Below, in pieces: positions 1-8,840 of a stretch of 64,000 nucleotides of DNA; positions within the stretch are counted from its first letter, which is position 1, and each line of letters begins with the position of its first letter. The stretch is from JAOTYV01 sp041557595 (GTDB taxonomy: Bacteria; Pseudomonadota; Alphaproteobacteria; UBA8366). A program made the translations under genes and the position numbers. The stretch lies in NCBI GenBank assembly GCA_041557595.1, contig JBFFGE010000001.1, positions 1 to 64,000 on the forward strand. The letters run 5' to 3'. The notes beneath the pieces were generated by a model. It was not told the DNA's origin. It did no database searches and saw nothing but the letters and a program-made list of their open reading frames with translations.

Positions 1-63
1 CCAACTGCCGTCCCCGATCCCGGCGCTGCCAAACTTTCGCTCCGTCCGCCGTCGATACCGGCA

Positions 64-876
64 TCACTGCACCCAGCGCCGGATGTACCCGGACGAATAC
101 TCGACACACATGACGATGCCGATGATCACGACCAGGATCGCGGCCGCGGAATCGAATTCATAGCGATCGAAGGCGGTGTTGAGCGTGGCGCCGATCCCGC
201 CGCCGCCGACGATTCCCACGATCGCCGATTCACGGAAATTGATGTCGAGCCGATATAGCGACAGGCCGATGAACCGCGGCATGACCTGCGGCTGGATCCC
301 GTAATTGAGCCATTGGAACCATTTCGCGCCGGTCGCGCGAACCGCCTCCGCCTGGCTGGCATCCATGTCTTCGATATCTTCGGCCAGCAATTTGGCGAAG
401 AAACCGATGGTCGCGATGCTCAAGGTGACGACGCCCGCGAATGGTCCGAATCCAAACAATTTGACGAAGAAAATCGCCAGGATCACCTCCTGGAAACTGC
501 GCGACACCGCGATGATCGCCCGGCAGAAATAGTAAATCGGCAAGGGCGCGATGTTGCGCGCCGCGCCCAGTGCGATCGGCACCGACAGGGCAATGCCGAT
601 CACCGTCGAGACGGCGGTCATCCATAGGCTTTCGAGGACGCCATCGACGATCTCGGCCCAGCGCGAGACGAAATCGGGCGGTGCGAAGGCGAGCAGGAAT
701 TTCTTACCGCGCGGCAGCCCCTCCCATACCCGGGCCCAGTTCACTTCGGTTGTACCCAGCGCCGCGGTCAGATAGACGGCCGCACCCAACAACAAGCCCC
801 ACCGGAGCAGCGGGTTGGCGATAAAGGACGGACGACGCCATGTGCGAGACGCACCGGACAGCGACAGATCGCTCAT
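64..876 (-). CDS. phnE: Phosphonate ABC transporter permease PhnE
   Basis: Inner-membrane permease of a phosphonate or phosphite importer. The 270-residue chain has several long hydrophobic segments and the coupling-loop pattern EAVRATGAKWFQ followed by GIQPQ, which in this family docks on the ATPase. A further upstream in-frame start would add 33 arginine-rich residues that do not look like protein, so I start at MSDLSLSG: its ATG overlaps the phnC stop by four bases (ATGA), typical of translational coupling. It is the last visible gene of phnD-phnC-phnE. The 63 bases beyond its stop hold nothing recognisable, so whether C-P lyase or other phosphonate genes follow cannot be seen. Confidence 0.9.
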   Translation of the reverse strand: MSDLSLSGASRTWRRPSFIANPLLRWGLLLGAAVYLTAALGTTEVNWARVWEGLPRGKKFLLAFAPPDFVSRWAEIVDGVLESLWMTAVSTVIGIALSVPIALGAARNIAPLPIYYFCRAIIAVSRSFQEVILAIFFVKLFGFGPFAGVVTLSIATIGFFAKLLAEDIEDMDASQAEAVRATGAKWFQWLNYGIQPQVMPRFIGLSLYRLDINFRESAIVGIVGGGGIGATLNTAFDRYEFDSAAAILVVIIGIVMCVEYSSGYIRRWVQ

Positions 877-1712
877 GTCAGGCCAGCGAGGCGCTCTTCG
901 AGCGGTTCGGCCGCGAGCGCCGCCGCGACCGTCCCGTCTTCGGACTCCTCGTCCTTCTTGATCGTGGCCGACCAATCCTCCTCGCCGTAAATATCGGTCA
1001 GCACATCGGCGGGCAGCCCGTCGGGCGGGCCGTCATAGACGACCTCGCCCAGCCGCAGGCCGACGATGCGCTGCGCGAACATCTGCGCCAGCATGACATC
1101 GTGGATGTTGATGATCGCAGCCAGATCCCGTTCCTCACACAGCTCGCAAATCAGCCGCATAATCTGCCGCGAGGTCTTGGGATCCAGGCTCGCCGTCGGT
1201 TCGTCCACAAGCAAGAGTTGGGGATTCTGGATCAACGCCCGGCAAATGCCGACGCGCTGTCGCTGTCCGCCCGACAGTTCGTCGGCGCGCTTGTCGACCA
1301 TATGGTCGAGTCCGACGCGTTCGAGCAAACGAAATGCCTCGTCGATATCCGATTTCGGAAACTTTCGGAAATAGCTCCGCCAGAATCCGACGTAACCGAG
1401 CCGGCCGGAGAGCGTGTTTTCCATCACGCTCAACCGCTCGACCAAGGCATATTCCTGGAAGATCATTCCCATCCGCCGACGCGCCCGGCGCAAGGCCCGG
1501 GCGCCCAGCCGGGTCAGATCCTCATCGCCGAGCAGAACGCGCCCGGATGTCGGCTCGACCAGCCGATTGATGCAGCGGATGAGCGTGCTCTTGCCCGCAC
1601 CGGAAGGACCGATCAGCGCCATCACCTGACCCTTGGGCACTTCCAGGGTGACGCCCTTCAACGCCCGATCGCCGGTCGGGTATTGCTTGACCAGCTCTTC
1701 CAGCCGAATCAT
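873..1712 (-). CDS. phnC: Phosphonate ABC transporter ATP-binding protein PhnC
   Basis: Cytoplasmic ATPase that drives the PhnE permease. The 279-residue sequence shows Walker A GPSGAGKST (about residues 34-42), the ABC signature LSGGQRQR and Walker B LLLVDEPTASLD, followed by a switch-histidine region (INIHDV). The longer open frame would add 23 residues; the start MIRLEELVKQYP matches the usual PhnC N-terminus. Its stop overlaps the phnE start. PhnC-type ATPases serve phosphonate, phosphite or hypophosphite importers, and the ATPase itself does not tell which. Confidence 0.93.
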   Translation of the reverse strand: MIRLEELVKQYPTGDRALKGVTLEVPKGQVMALIGPSGAGKSTLIRCINRLVEPTSGRVLLGDEDLTRLGARALRRARRRMGMIFQEYALVERLSVMENTLSGRLGYVGFWRSYFRKFPKSDIDEAFRLLERVGLDHMVDKRADELSGGQRQRVGICRALIQNPQLLLVDEPTASLDPKTSRQIMRLICELCEERDLAAIINIHDVMLAQMFAQRIVGLRLGEVVYDGPPDGLPADVLTDIYGEEDWSATIKKDEESEDGTVAAALAAEPLEERLAGLT

Positions 1713-1746
1713 CGAACTTCTCTGCGATCCATCACACCTCGGTGGG

Positions 1747-2718
1747 CTACTTGCAGCTATATTCCACGCCGTTCGCCGCATCGATCTTGCGAATCACATT
1801 CCAATCGGACTTGTGATGGATCGAGATGAACTTGTCTTCCTTTTTGAATTCCTTCTTGAGGGCCGAGCCTTCCCACTTGAACGTAAAGAAGGCCTGCTTG
1901 ATCTTCGCCGCCACCTCGGGGTGGAGGTTATGCGCGTGGCCATAGCCGGTGGTCGGGAACGTCTGCGACCGGTAAATCGTGCGGATTTTCTTCGGGTCGA
2001 CCACATTACGGCTGATCATCCGTTTCAGGACCGAGTTCGCAATCGCAGCGACTTCGTAATCCTTATTGGCGACGCCGAGAATCGAGTTGTCATGCTTGCC
2101 GGAATATGCCGGCTTGAAATCCTTGCCCTGTATCAACTTGAATTCGCTCTTCAAAAGGGCGGATGGCGCCTTGAAACCGGAATTCGACGTTTTCGACGTG
2201 AAGGTCAGGGTCTTGCCCTTGATGTCGGACGGCGACTTGATCGCACTGTCGGCCGGCGTGATGATTTCCATCTCGTAGCCGAACGAGCCGTCCTTGCTGG
2301 CCATCATCGCGAACGGCACGAAACCCGCGCAGTTCACCGCGACCGGGTTGCCGCCGGTGTTCACGCCGGCGATATGCAAACGGCCCGACCGCATCGCCTC
2401 ATACTGCGCCGCATAGGACTGAACCGGAAAAAAGACGACCTTTTTCCCCGTCACCTCGGACATGTGCTTGATGAACCCGTCCCATACCTTGGCGTACACG
2501 GCCGGATCCTCGACAGGCGTATAGGAAAAAATGATGGTGGACGGATTGACCCATTTTTTGGGGTCCGTCGGCAGATCCGCGACAAGGTCGCCGTCGCGAT
2601 CGCAATAGGCCTTGTCGAGCGTACCGCGCGGGCAGTCCGCCGCACTCGCCGGCGTTACTCCGAACAGGGCGATCAGCGCGCCCGCAAAAACCGAACCCAG
2701 ACTCAATTTTGTCCACAT
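1747..2718 (-). CDS. phnD: Phosphonate ABC transporter periplasmic binding protein PhnD
   Basis: Periplasmic solute-binding protein, first gene of the importer operon. The 323-residue chain begins with a basic N-terminus, a hydrophobic core and an Ala-X-Ala site (TPASAAD), a clear Sec signal peptide. The mature part has the PhnD-type features FSYTPVEDP near the N-terminus and SGRLHIAGVNTGG in the anion-binding cleft. The start MWTKLSLG is supported by a strong AAGGGAG ribosome site about seven bases upstream, whereas the longer frame adds 32 residues that would bury the signal peptide. A candidate Pho box lies about 100 bases upstream. The ligand could be 2-aminoethylphosphonate, methylphosphonate or phosphite; this cannot be decided here. 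Confidence 0.92.
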   Translation of the reverse strand: MWTKLSLGSVFAGALIALFGVTPASAADCPRGTLDKAYCDRDGDLVADLPTDPKKWVNPSTIIFSYTPVEDPAVYAKVWDGFIKHMSEVTGKKVVFFPVQSYAAQYEAMRSGRLHIAGVNTGGNPVAVNCAGFVPFAMMASKDGSFGYEMEIITPADSAIKSPSDIKGKTLTFTSKTSNSGFKAPSALLKSEFKLIQGKDFKPAYSGKHDNSILGVANKDYEVAAIANSVLKRMISRNVVDPKKIRTIYRSQTFPTTGYGHAHNLHPEVAAKIKQAFFTFKWEGSALKKEFKKEDKFISIHHKSDWNVIRKIDAANGVEYSCK

Positions 2719-2799
2719 TTTGGAAACTCCCTTATTTTTCGGCAGGTCATTTGTTCGTGTCGCATTATCCGCACAAACACACGCGTGCCTTGATCGCTT

Positions 2800-2834
2800 T
2801 CGATACCACACCATCGATTACAGCAACGTGACAT
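2800..2834 (-). promoter_or_regulatory. Candidate Pho box and -10 for phnDCE
   Basis: Read on the minus strand, two heptamers ATGTCAC and CTGTAAT are separated by GTTG (2817-2834), giving the 11-base periodic direct repeat expected for PhoB (consensus CTGTCAT, four bases, CTGTCAT). A hexamer TATCGA (2800-2805) follows 11 bases downstream, the usual spacing of a -10 when the Pho box replaces the -35. It lies about 100 bases before phnD. Each half-site deviates from consensus by one or two bases, so this is a prediction. Confidence 0.42.
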
Positions 2835-2876
2835 ACCGGCGCCCATAGCGAAACTGTAATTTGTCAGTGCGCGCCG

Positions 2877-4376
2877 CTACCGGTTCGTCGGCATGGTGAA
2901 TTGTGCGCCATCGCGAATGCCGCTCGGCCAGCGCGCCGAAATCGTCTTCATCTTCGTGAAGAAATGCACCGACTGCGGCCCATGCATTTGCGTGTCGCCG
3001 AATTTCGAACGCTTCGACCCGCCGAAATGATGAAACGCCATCGGCACCGGGATCGGAACGTTGACGCCGATCATGCCGATATCGGCCTGGTTCGCAAAGG
3101 TGCGCGCGGCATCGCCATCCTGGGTGAAAATTGCGACGCCATTGCCGTATTCGTGGTCATTGACCATCTTTACCGCGTCGTCGAAATTGCCGGCGCGGGC
3201 AACGCTCAATACGGGACCGAAAATTTCATCCTGATAGATCGACATATCCGTGGTCACGTGGTCGAACAGGGAACCACCGGTAAAGAAGCCGTTTTCGTAG
3301 CCCTGCAAGGACGCACCCCGGCCATCGACGACCAGTTCCGCGCCTTCCTCGACGCCTTTGGCGATATAGCCTTCGACACGCTCCTTGGCCTGGGCGGTAA
3401 TCAGGGGGCCCATATCGGCTTCGGGATCGTTGTAGGGGCCGATCCGAAGGCCCTGCACCCGCGGCGTCAGGCGCTTGACGATTTCCTCGGCCGCCTGGTC
3501 GCCCACCGGCACCGCAACCGATATCGCCATGCAGCGCTCGCCGGCCGAACCGTAGCCCGCCCCCATCAACGCATCCGCCGCCTGATCCATGTTGGCGTCC
3601 GGCATGATGATCAAATGGTTCTTCGCGCCGCAGAACGCCTGCACCCGCTTATTGTTGGCGGTCCCCGTCTGGTAGACGTATTCGCCGACCGTGGTGGAGC
3701 CGACGAAACTGATCGCCGGCACATCCGCATGCGCAAGCAGCGCGTCCACCGCTTCCTTGTCCCCGTTGACGACATTCCAGATGCCGTCCGGCAGGCCTGC
3801 CTCTTTCCAGAGTTCGCCCAGCAGCATCGCCGAGGACGGATCGCGCTCCGAGGGCTTGTTGATGAAAGCATTGCCGCAGGCGACGGCCATGACGCCCATC
3901 CAGAGCGGGATCATGATCGGAAAATTGAAGGGCGTAATGCCGGCGACAACACCGAGCGGCTCACGGATCGAATAGGTGTCGATGTCGCCGCCCACATTGG
4001 GCGACAACTCACCCTTCATCAGATGCGGAATGCCGCAGGCAAATTCGATCACGTCAATCCCGCGCTGGATCGAACCGCGCGCATCCTCCAGCGTCTTGCC
4101 GTGCTCCTGGCCGATCAATTCGGCCAGCTTGCCCATATTCGCGGTCACCAGTTCGCGCATCGCGAACATCACCGCGGCACGCTTCGGCGTCGGCGTCGCC
4201 GCCCATCCGGGGAAGGCGTCAGACGCAATCCGGACCGCGTCGTCGATTTCTTCGGCGCTGGCAAGCGGCGCCCGGGCGGCGACCTCCCCCGTTGCCGGGT
4301 TGAAGACGTCGGCGAACCGGCCGCTCCGTCCCTTGACCGCCTTGCCTCCGATGATGTGGTGCAATTCCTTCGCCAT
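2877..4376 (-). CDS. mmsA: Methylmalonate-semialdehyde dehydrogenase (acylating)
   Basis: Oxidises methylmalonate or malonate semialdehyde with CoA and NAD to propionyl-CoA or acetyl-CoA with loss of CO2, as in valine, myo-inositol and beta-alanine breakdown. The 499-residue protein has the ALDH fold with INKPSERDPSS, the NAD-binding FVGSTTVGEYVY and the catalytic cysteine in AGERCMA. The start MAKELHHI is preferred to an ATG four codons earlier because GGAG lies at the right distance before it. It is a single gene with no mmsB partner beside it, although two hydroxyacid dehydrogenases of the MmsB superfamily lie 3.5 and 6.5 kb away. Confidence 0.9.
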   Translation of the reverse strand: MAKELHHIIGGKAVKGRSGRFADVFNPATGEVAARAPLASAEEIDDAVRIASDAFPGWAATPTPKRAAVMFAMRELVTANMGKLAELIGQEHGKTLEDARGSIQRGIDVIEFACGIPHLMKGELSPNVGGDIDTYSIREPLGVVAGITPFNFPIMIPLWMGVMAVACGNAFINKPSERDPSSAMLLGELWKEAGLPDGIWNVVNGDKEAVDALLAHADVPAISFVGSTTVGEYVYQTGTANNKRVQAFCGAKNHLIIMPDANMDQAADALMGAGYGSAGERCMAISVAVPVGDQAAEEIVKRLTPRVQGLRIGPYNDPEADMGPLITAQAKERVEGYIAKGVEEGAELVVDGRGASLQGYENGFFTGGSLFDHVTTDMSIYQDEIFGPVLSVARAGNFDDAVKMVNDHEYGNGVAIFTQDGDAARTFANQADIGMIGVNVPIPVPMAFHHFGGSKRSKFGDTQMHGPQSVHFFTKMKTISARWPSGIRDGAQFTMPTNR

Positions 4377-4498
4377 AACGCTCTCCATCTTGGCCGATGT
4401 TTCCGCCGGAGCGGCGTGCCGATACGACTGTCTTTTGTTTTGATTTAATTAAAGAAATATACAGAAGCCGGCGGCTCATCAAGGTCTGGAGACCGGGC

Positions 4499-4834
4499 CT
4501 AGGCCACGGCGCCGCGAAACCATCCTTCATCGTCGGCGCCTTCCAGCTCGACAATCCATAGATCCGGGTCGTAGGACGCTTGCCGCGCAATATATTCGTC
4601 GGCCTCGGCCTCGGGCACCCAGCGATCGTCCAGCGCCGCATTCCAAACGAGGCCGCCGTCGAGGCTACGGATTTGCGTCAATACGCGGGCGCCGGCCTCG
4701 CGATCGTACAACTTGACGATCACCAGGCCGCGATGGGCATCGCCGCGTTTCACGACGACCATCGGAATACCGGCCGCCGCGCAGCGCGCGCCATGCGCCT
4801 TGACCCACACTTCCGTCGGCAGGCGCTCGGCCAT
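4499..4834 (-). CDS. DUF1491 family protein
   Basis: A 111-residue protein of the DUF1491 family, small proteins known mainly from Alphaproteobacteria with no assigned function. It shows the usual opening (a short lead, then EVWVKAHGARCAAAGIPMVV), a central VKRGD and LVIVKL strand and a C-terminal DPDLWIVELEG. Its ATG overlaps the stop of the spermidine synthase gene by one base (TAATG), so it is probably translated from the same polyamine operon mRNA. No signal peptide or membrane segment is visible. Confidence 0.75.
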   Translation of the reverse strand: MAERLPTEVWVKAHGARCAAAGIPMVVVKRGDAHRGLVIVKLYDREAGARVLTQIRSLDGGLVWNAALDDRWVPEAEADEYIARQASYDPDLWIVELEGADDEGWFRGAVA

Positions 4835-5688
4835 TATTTCAGCATATTCAAAACGTAAGGCGGCAGGGCGAAGGCCGCAAGATGAATCCCCGGCGTGTAG
4901 TAACGCGTGGAAATATCCGCCGCACCCTGCCGCCGGGCCAGTTCATCCCGGCTCAGCCCTCGCAGCTCGGCATTGTCCGTCGCCCAGCCGAACGCCATGA
5001 AGCCGCCGTAAAAACTCGGCACCGCAATCTGGTAACACGTCGTATCGGTGAATATTTTGCGCAATCGCGCCATCGGCCGGCCAAGCCAGTCCTTATCCAG
5101 AAACGGCAGCGCATTCTGGGTCACGAGAACGCCGCCAGGCGCCAGGCATTTGGCGCAGTCGCGGTAAAACGGCTCGCTGTACAGGACGTTGACGTCGCCC
5201 GGCGGATCCGCCGAATCGATCAGGATAAGGTCGTATTCTCCATCGGTCTGGGCGGCGAACTCGACGCCGTCGCCAATGGTCAGGCACAGCCGGGGATCTT
5301 CGAACGCATCGCCGCAAATGCCCCGCAGGTGCGCCTTGCTCAACTCGACCACCGCCGCATCGATCTCGACGAGATCGACGCGCTCTATCCCCTTGTGCTT
5401 GAACAATTCCTCGGCCGCGCCACCGTCGCCGCCGCCAATGACCAGCGCGTTTCGCACCGCGCCATGCGCAAGCACCGGCACATGCACCAGCATCTCGTGA
5501 TAGATGAATTCGTCGCTCTCGCTGAGCTGCGCGATCCCGTCAAAAAACAAGACCCGGCCAAAGGTCTTGTTTTCAATCAGCAAAATATGCTGATGGTCGG
5601 TTTGGCGCTCATAGAGCACCTTGTCGATGCGCAGTTGGACCCTGAAATCGCCGTTAACCGGGTCGATTTCCTCGGTCCATTGCGTCAT
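4834..5688 (-). CDS. speE: Spermidine synthase family aminopropyltransferase, copy 1
   Basis: Transfers the aminopropyl group of decarboxylated AdoMet to putrescine or a related diamine. The 284-residue protein has the SpeE signature: YHEMLVHVPVLAHG, the AdoMet-binding VIGGGDGGAAEE and the acidic VEIDAAVVELSK. The catalytic loop reads DSADPPGDVN where typical enzymes, and copy 2 in this cluster, have DSTDPIGPGD, so the diamine pocket may be altered. It overlaps speD by four bases (ATGA) and is followed by the DUF1491 gene. Spermidine synthase is the default call; homospermidine- or agmatine-type acceptors remain possible. Confidence 0.85.
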   Translation of the reverse strand: MTQWTEEIDPVNGDFRVQLRIDKVLYERQTDHQHILLIENKTFGRVLFFDGIAQLSESDEFIYHEMLVHVPVLAHGAVRNALVIGGGDGGAAEELFKHKGIERVDLVEIDAAVVELSKAHLRGICGDAFEDPRLCLTIGDGVEFAAQTDGEYDLILIDSADPPGDVNVLYSEPFYRDCAKCLAPGGVLVTQNALPFLDKDWLGRPMARLRKIFTDTTCYQIAVPSFYGGFMAFGWATDNAELRGLSRDELARRQGAADISTRYYTPGIHLAAFALPPYVLNMLK

Positions 5689-6176
5689 TCCATTTTACCT
5701 CGGAGATGCTCCCCGACCTCGATCCGTTCCGGCCGGAAGGCCTCGCGCAAGACGTCGATCGTGCGGTGCGGTTCCGCATCGCCGCACATGAAAACGTCGA
5801 ACGCCGCAAATTCGCGCTCGGGCCACGTATGGACGCTGATATGCGACTCCGCCAATACCGCCACACCCGACACGCCCTGGTTCGGGGTGAAGTGATGCAG
5901 GTGGATATGGAGCAACGTCGCGCCGGCCGCGCTCACCGCACGCCGCATCGCCAACTCGATATGATCCAGATCGTCCAGCTTTTGGGCGCCCCAAAGATCG
6001 ACAATCAGATGCGTTCCGGCATAAGAGACGCCGTTCCGTTGGATAAAGTAGTCCTTGCGCTCCTCGACCAGGTCGTGGTGCGGGATGATTTGTCCCTCAC
6101 ACACCGGGCTGAGCGGTGCGATCTGGGCGGCGGAAGGATAAACATCCATCCCCAATTGGACAGCCGCTTTCGGCAT
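5685..6176 (-). CDS. speD: S-adenosylmethionine decarboxylase proenzyme
   Basis: Makes decarboxylated AdoMet, the aminopropyl donor for both SpeE paralogs beside it. The 163-residue protein is the short prokaryotic type that self-cleaves to form a pyruvoyl group: the cleavage site is the Glu-Ser pair in AESHISVHTWPE (about E110/S111), giving alpha and beta chains. The longer frame begins with a TTG; I chose MPKAAVQLG because GGGGAG lies seven bases before it. Its stop overlaps the start of the downstream speE. Confidence 0.92.
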   Translation of the reverse strand: MPKAAVQLGMDVYPSAAQIAPLSPVCEGQIIPHHDLVEERKDYFIQRNGVSYAGTHLIVDLWGAQKLDDLDHIELAMRRAVSAAGATLLHIHLHHFTPNQGVSGVAVLAESHISVHTWPEREFAAFDVFMCGDAEPHRTIDVLREAFRPERIEVGEHLRGKME

Positions 6177-6269
6177 GTCTTGTCTCCCCAATCAGTAGAT
6201 GAACCCATTTCATCGAAGGCGACCCATATGAGCCGTTCGACCGGGCAAATCAAGTCTAAAAATCACGAT

Positions 6270-7133
6270 TTATACTTTATTCACACCCCCCAAAAGGCTA
6301 GCAACCCACGGTGGAATTGCAAAGGACCCACGGTGCACCTCGGGCGAGTAGTGGCGAAGGTCCAGCGCGGCTTTTCGCGACCGTTCCTGCAACCGTTCGA
6401 GCGGGGTCTGCCGCAAGGTCACGTTGTCGGTTCCCCAGCCGAACGCCATGACGCCGCCGCTATAGGACGGCACCGCCGCCAGGAAACATGAAGCGTCGCG
6501 AAAGAGCGGCCGGAGACAGGAAATCGTCCCGCTCAGCTCTTCGCCCTGGAAGAAGGGCACCCCGTTCTGCGTAACCATCACCCCACCCTGGGCGAGGCAC
6601 CCCTTGGCCGCCGCGTAGAAGCGCTCGGTAAACAGCACATCGCCGGGTCCAATCGGATCCGTGGAATCGACGATCGCGACGTCGTATCGCTGATCCGTGG
6701 TCTCGACGAAATCCACGCCGTCGGCGATCACCAGGTCGAGCCGTGGGTCGTCGAAGGCGTCATGGCAAATAAACCGGAGATGTTCCTTGCTGAACGCCAC
6801 GACGTCGGCGTCGATTTCCACCATCGTTACCTGTTCGACACCGGGATGCTTGAGGACTTCTTCCAGCATCCCGCCATCGCCGCCGCCGATGATCAGCACT
6901 TTCCGCGCCGCGCCGTGGGCGAATAACGGCACATGCGCCAGCATTTCGTGATAGATGAATTCGTCGCGCTCGGTGGTCTGAATGACGTCGTTCAGCGCAA
7001 GAACGCGGCCGAACTCGCTGTTCTCGAACAACATCAATTTCTGATGTTCGCTATCGCCTTCGTAGAGAACCTTGTCGATCGACAACCTGACCCGAAGTCC
7101 GGAATAGAGTTTTTCCTCGAACCAGTCTGCCAT
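6270..7133 (-). CDS. speE: Spermidine synthase, copy 2
   Basis: A 287-residue aminopropyltransferase with the canonical motifs: YHEMLAHVPLFAHG, LIIGGGDGGMLEE, VEIDADVVAFSK and the catalytic loop DSTDPIGPGDVLF. It lies 93 bases upstream of speD on the same strand, so speE2-speD-speE1 form one cluster. Because its catalytic loop matches textbook spermidine synthases better than copy 1, this is the more likely spermidine producer. GGAGGG about seven bases before the ATG supports the start. Confidence 0.9.
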   Translation of the reverse strand: MADWFEEKLYSGLRVRLSIDKVLYEGDSEHQKLMLFENSEFGRVLALNDVIQTTERDEFIYHEMLAHVPLFAHGAARKVLIIGGGDGGMLEEVLKHPGVEQVTMVEIDADVVAFSKEHLRFICHDAFDDPRLDLVIADGVDFVETTDQRYDVAIVDSTDPIGPGDVLFTERFYAAAKGCLAQGGVMVTQNGVPFFQGEELSGTISCLRPLFRDASCFLAAVPSYSGGVMAFGWGTDNVTLRQTPLERLQERSRKAALDLRHYSPEVHRGSFAIPPWVASLLGGVNKV

Positions 7134-7186
7134 CTAAATCCCTCCACCGCCACGTGGCGACGCCGAACCAATCGCCGTGACGACCC

Positions 7187-7705
7187 TCAATGCAGCGGTT
7201 TCGCCGTCAGGCTCGCCTTGGTCATCGGGAGGGCCGGCTCGGCCGCAGGCTCCGGCAGCACCGCGCGCCGCCTCGAGCCGTTTTGCTGCTGACGGGCCGG
7301 TTCGCCGATCTGGTTTCGAATATCGACCGCGCCCGACAAATCGACCTTTTTCACGCTCCGGAAAAATCCATATACGACGGCGCCTTTTTCGACCACAAGT
7401 TTCTCATGCGTGACATCGCCGGAAATCTGCGATTCCTTGCTGATCAAGGCTTCCTTCGCGTGGATCGAGCCATCGACCGCGCCGAACACCTGGACAAACG
7501 ATGCGTTGATATTGCCGTTCACGCATCCGTTCGCGCCGACCGTCAGATGAAAGCACCGGACATCGCCAACCACCGTTCCGTCGATATGAATGTCGCCATC
7601 GCAATCGAGGTTCCCGGCGACGGTATGCTTAGGTGCAATAATCGATGGCGCTTCCTTATTGGGTCGCTGTGGCGATCCCACAGCGACTGTCCCACGTTTT
7701 CCCAT
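7187..7705 (-). CDS. Bactofilin (polymer-forming cytoskeletal protein)
   Basis: A 172-residue bactofilin. The central 100 residues are a run of short beta-strand repeats with conserved glycines and turns (GNLDCDGDIHIDGTVVGDV, then GCVNGNINASFVQVFGAVDG), the right-handed beta-helix that polymerises into cytoskeletal filaments. It is flanked by a disordered N-terminus and a Pro/Ala/Arg-rich C-terminal tail, the usual layout. In other Alphaproteobacteria bactofilins place cell-wall enzymes at stalks or poles, but there is no peptidase neighbour here to suggest a role. It sits 53 bases before speE2 on the same strand and may share its transcript. Confidence 0.88.
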   Translation of the reverse strand: MGKRGTVAVGSPQRPNKEAPSIIAPKHTVAGNLDCDGDIHIDGTVVGDVRCFHLTVGANGCVNGNINASFVQVFGAVDGSIHAKEALISKESQISGDVTHEKLVVEKGAVVYGFFRSVKKVDLSGAVDIRNQIGEPARQQQNGSRRRAVLPEPAAEPALPMTKASLTAKPLH

Positions 7706-7918
7706 ACCCCCGCTTCCCTGTGTGTCGTCTTTGTTCGTTCATTGATTAGTCGTATGCGAATATCGTACTGATTAAAACAGCCCGTCACAAGAAGATGCGG
7801 CGGTCCCCGATGTCACACCCGGACCGAATGCCGGAGGCACCGAATACGCAGCCGCCGAGATCGATGTCATGGGTGCCGAACAGTGCAGAACCGGCAAACA
7901 AGAATAAGGAGCGAGAAA

Positions 7919-8815
7919 ATGCGGGTAGGGTTTATCGGTCTCGGCAATATGGGTCTGCCGATGGCGGCCAATCTCGCCAAGGCAGGACAAGACATCATCG
8001 TTTACGATTTGAATCGCGGCGTGGTCGATGACTTCGTCAAGGAACATGGCGGCCGCCCGGCCAACGGGCTCGTCAGCGTCGCCGAGAACGCCGACCTGAT
8101 CATCACCATCGTTCCCACGGGCAAGGACGTCCGCCGGATCGCGCTCGGCGACGGCGACGGAGACGGGTTGGCCGCGCACATGGAGAGCGGCAAAATGCTG
8201 ATCGATATGAGCTCCTCCGACCCGACCGGGAGCGTCGACCTTGCGGACCTGCTCCGCGAACAGGGCATATCCTTCGTCGACGCGCCGGTATCGGGCGGCG
8301 TCAAACGCGCCATCGACGGCTCGCTCGCCATCATGGTCGGCGGGGATGCGGCCGACATCGAACGGTGCCAACCGCTGCTCGACATCATGGGCGGCCAGAT
8401 CTTTCAATGCGGCCCGGTCGGGTCCGGCCATGCGATGAAGGCGCTGAACAACATGCTGTCGGCGATCGGTCTCGCCGCCGCCGGGGAGGCATTGCTGATC
8501 GGCAAGAAATTCGGGCTCGATCCGGCGGTCATGGTCGACACCATCAACCGATCGACCGGCCGCAATAACGCGACCGAGGTCAAGTTCCATCAATTCGTGC
8601 TGAACGAAGCCTTCTCCTCGGGCTTCACCAACGCCCTGATGGTCAAGGACCTGACGACGGCCCAGGACCTTGCGCGCGCGACCGACGTACCGGCACCGTT
8701 CACCGCGCTGGTGCGGGAAATCTTCGCCGAAACCAAGGTGCAGCTCGGCGCCAATTCCGATCACACGGAAGTCGTGCGTTGGCAGCAGAAAGTCTCGAAG
8801 GTCGATCTGAAGTAG
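7919..8815 (+). CDS. 3-hydroxyisobutyrate / tartronate-semialdehyde dehydrogenase family protein
   Basis: A 298-residue NAD(P)-dependent beta-hydroxyacid dehydrogenase. It shows the dinucleotide-binding start RVGFIGLGNMGLPMA, the substrate loop DAPVSGGVKRA and the catalytic lysine in GHAMKALNNML, all canonical. The family includes MmsB, GarR/GlxR and related enzymes and these motifs do not separate them. An AAGGAG site fixes the start at MRVGFIG rather than 12 codons earlier. It is convergent with trxB, with a RIME-like element between them. With mmsA nearby, a 3-hydroxyisobutyrate role is plausible but unproven. Confidence 0.85.
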   Translation: MRVGFIGLGNMGLPMAANLAKAGQDIIVYDLNRGVVDDFVKEHGGRPANGLVSVAENADLIITIVPTGKDVRRIALGDGDGDGLAAHMESGKMLIDMSSSDPTGSVDLADLLREQGISFVDAPVSGGVKRAIDGSLAIMVGGDAADIERCQPLLDIMGGQIFQCGPVGSGHAMKALNNMLSAIGLAAAGEALLIGKKFGLDPAVMVDTINRSTGRNNATEVKFHQFVLNEAFSSGFTNALMVKDLTTAQDLARATDVPAPFTALVREIFAETKVQLGANSDHTEVVRWQQKVSKVDLK

Positions 8816-8840
8816 ACCCCGGGCGAAGGCCGCGCGGTGC

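Noticed and set aside
2901..4448. 515-codon plus-strand frame opposite mmsA
   Set aside because: Antisense shadow of a well-conserved aldehyde dehydrogenase; composition is unlike a folded protein.
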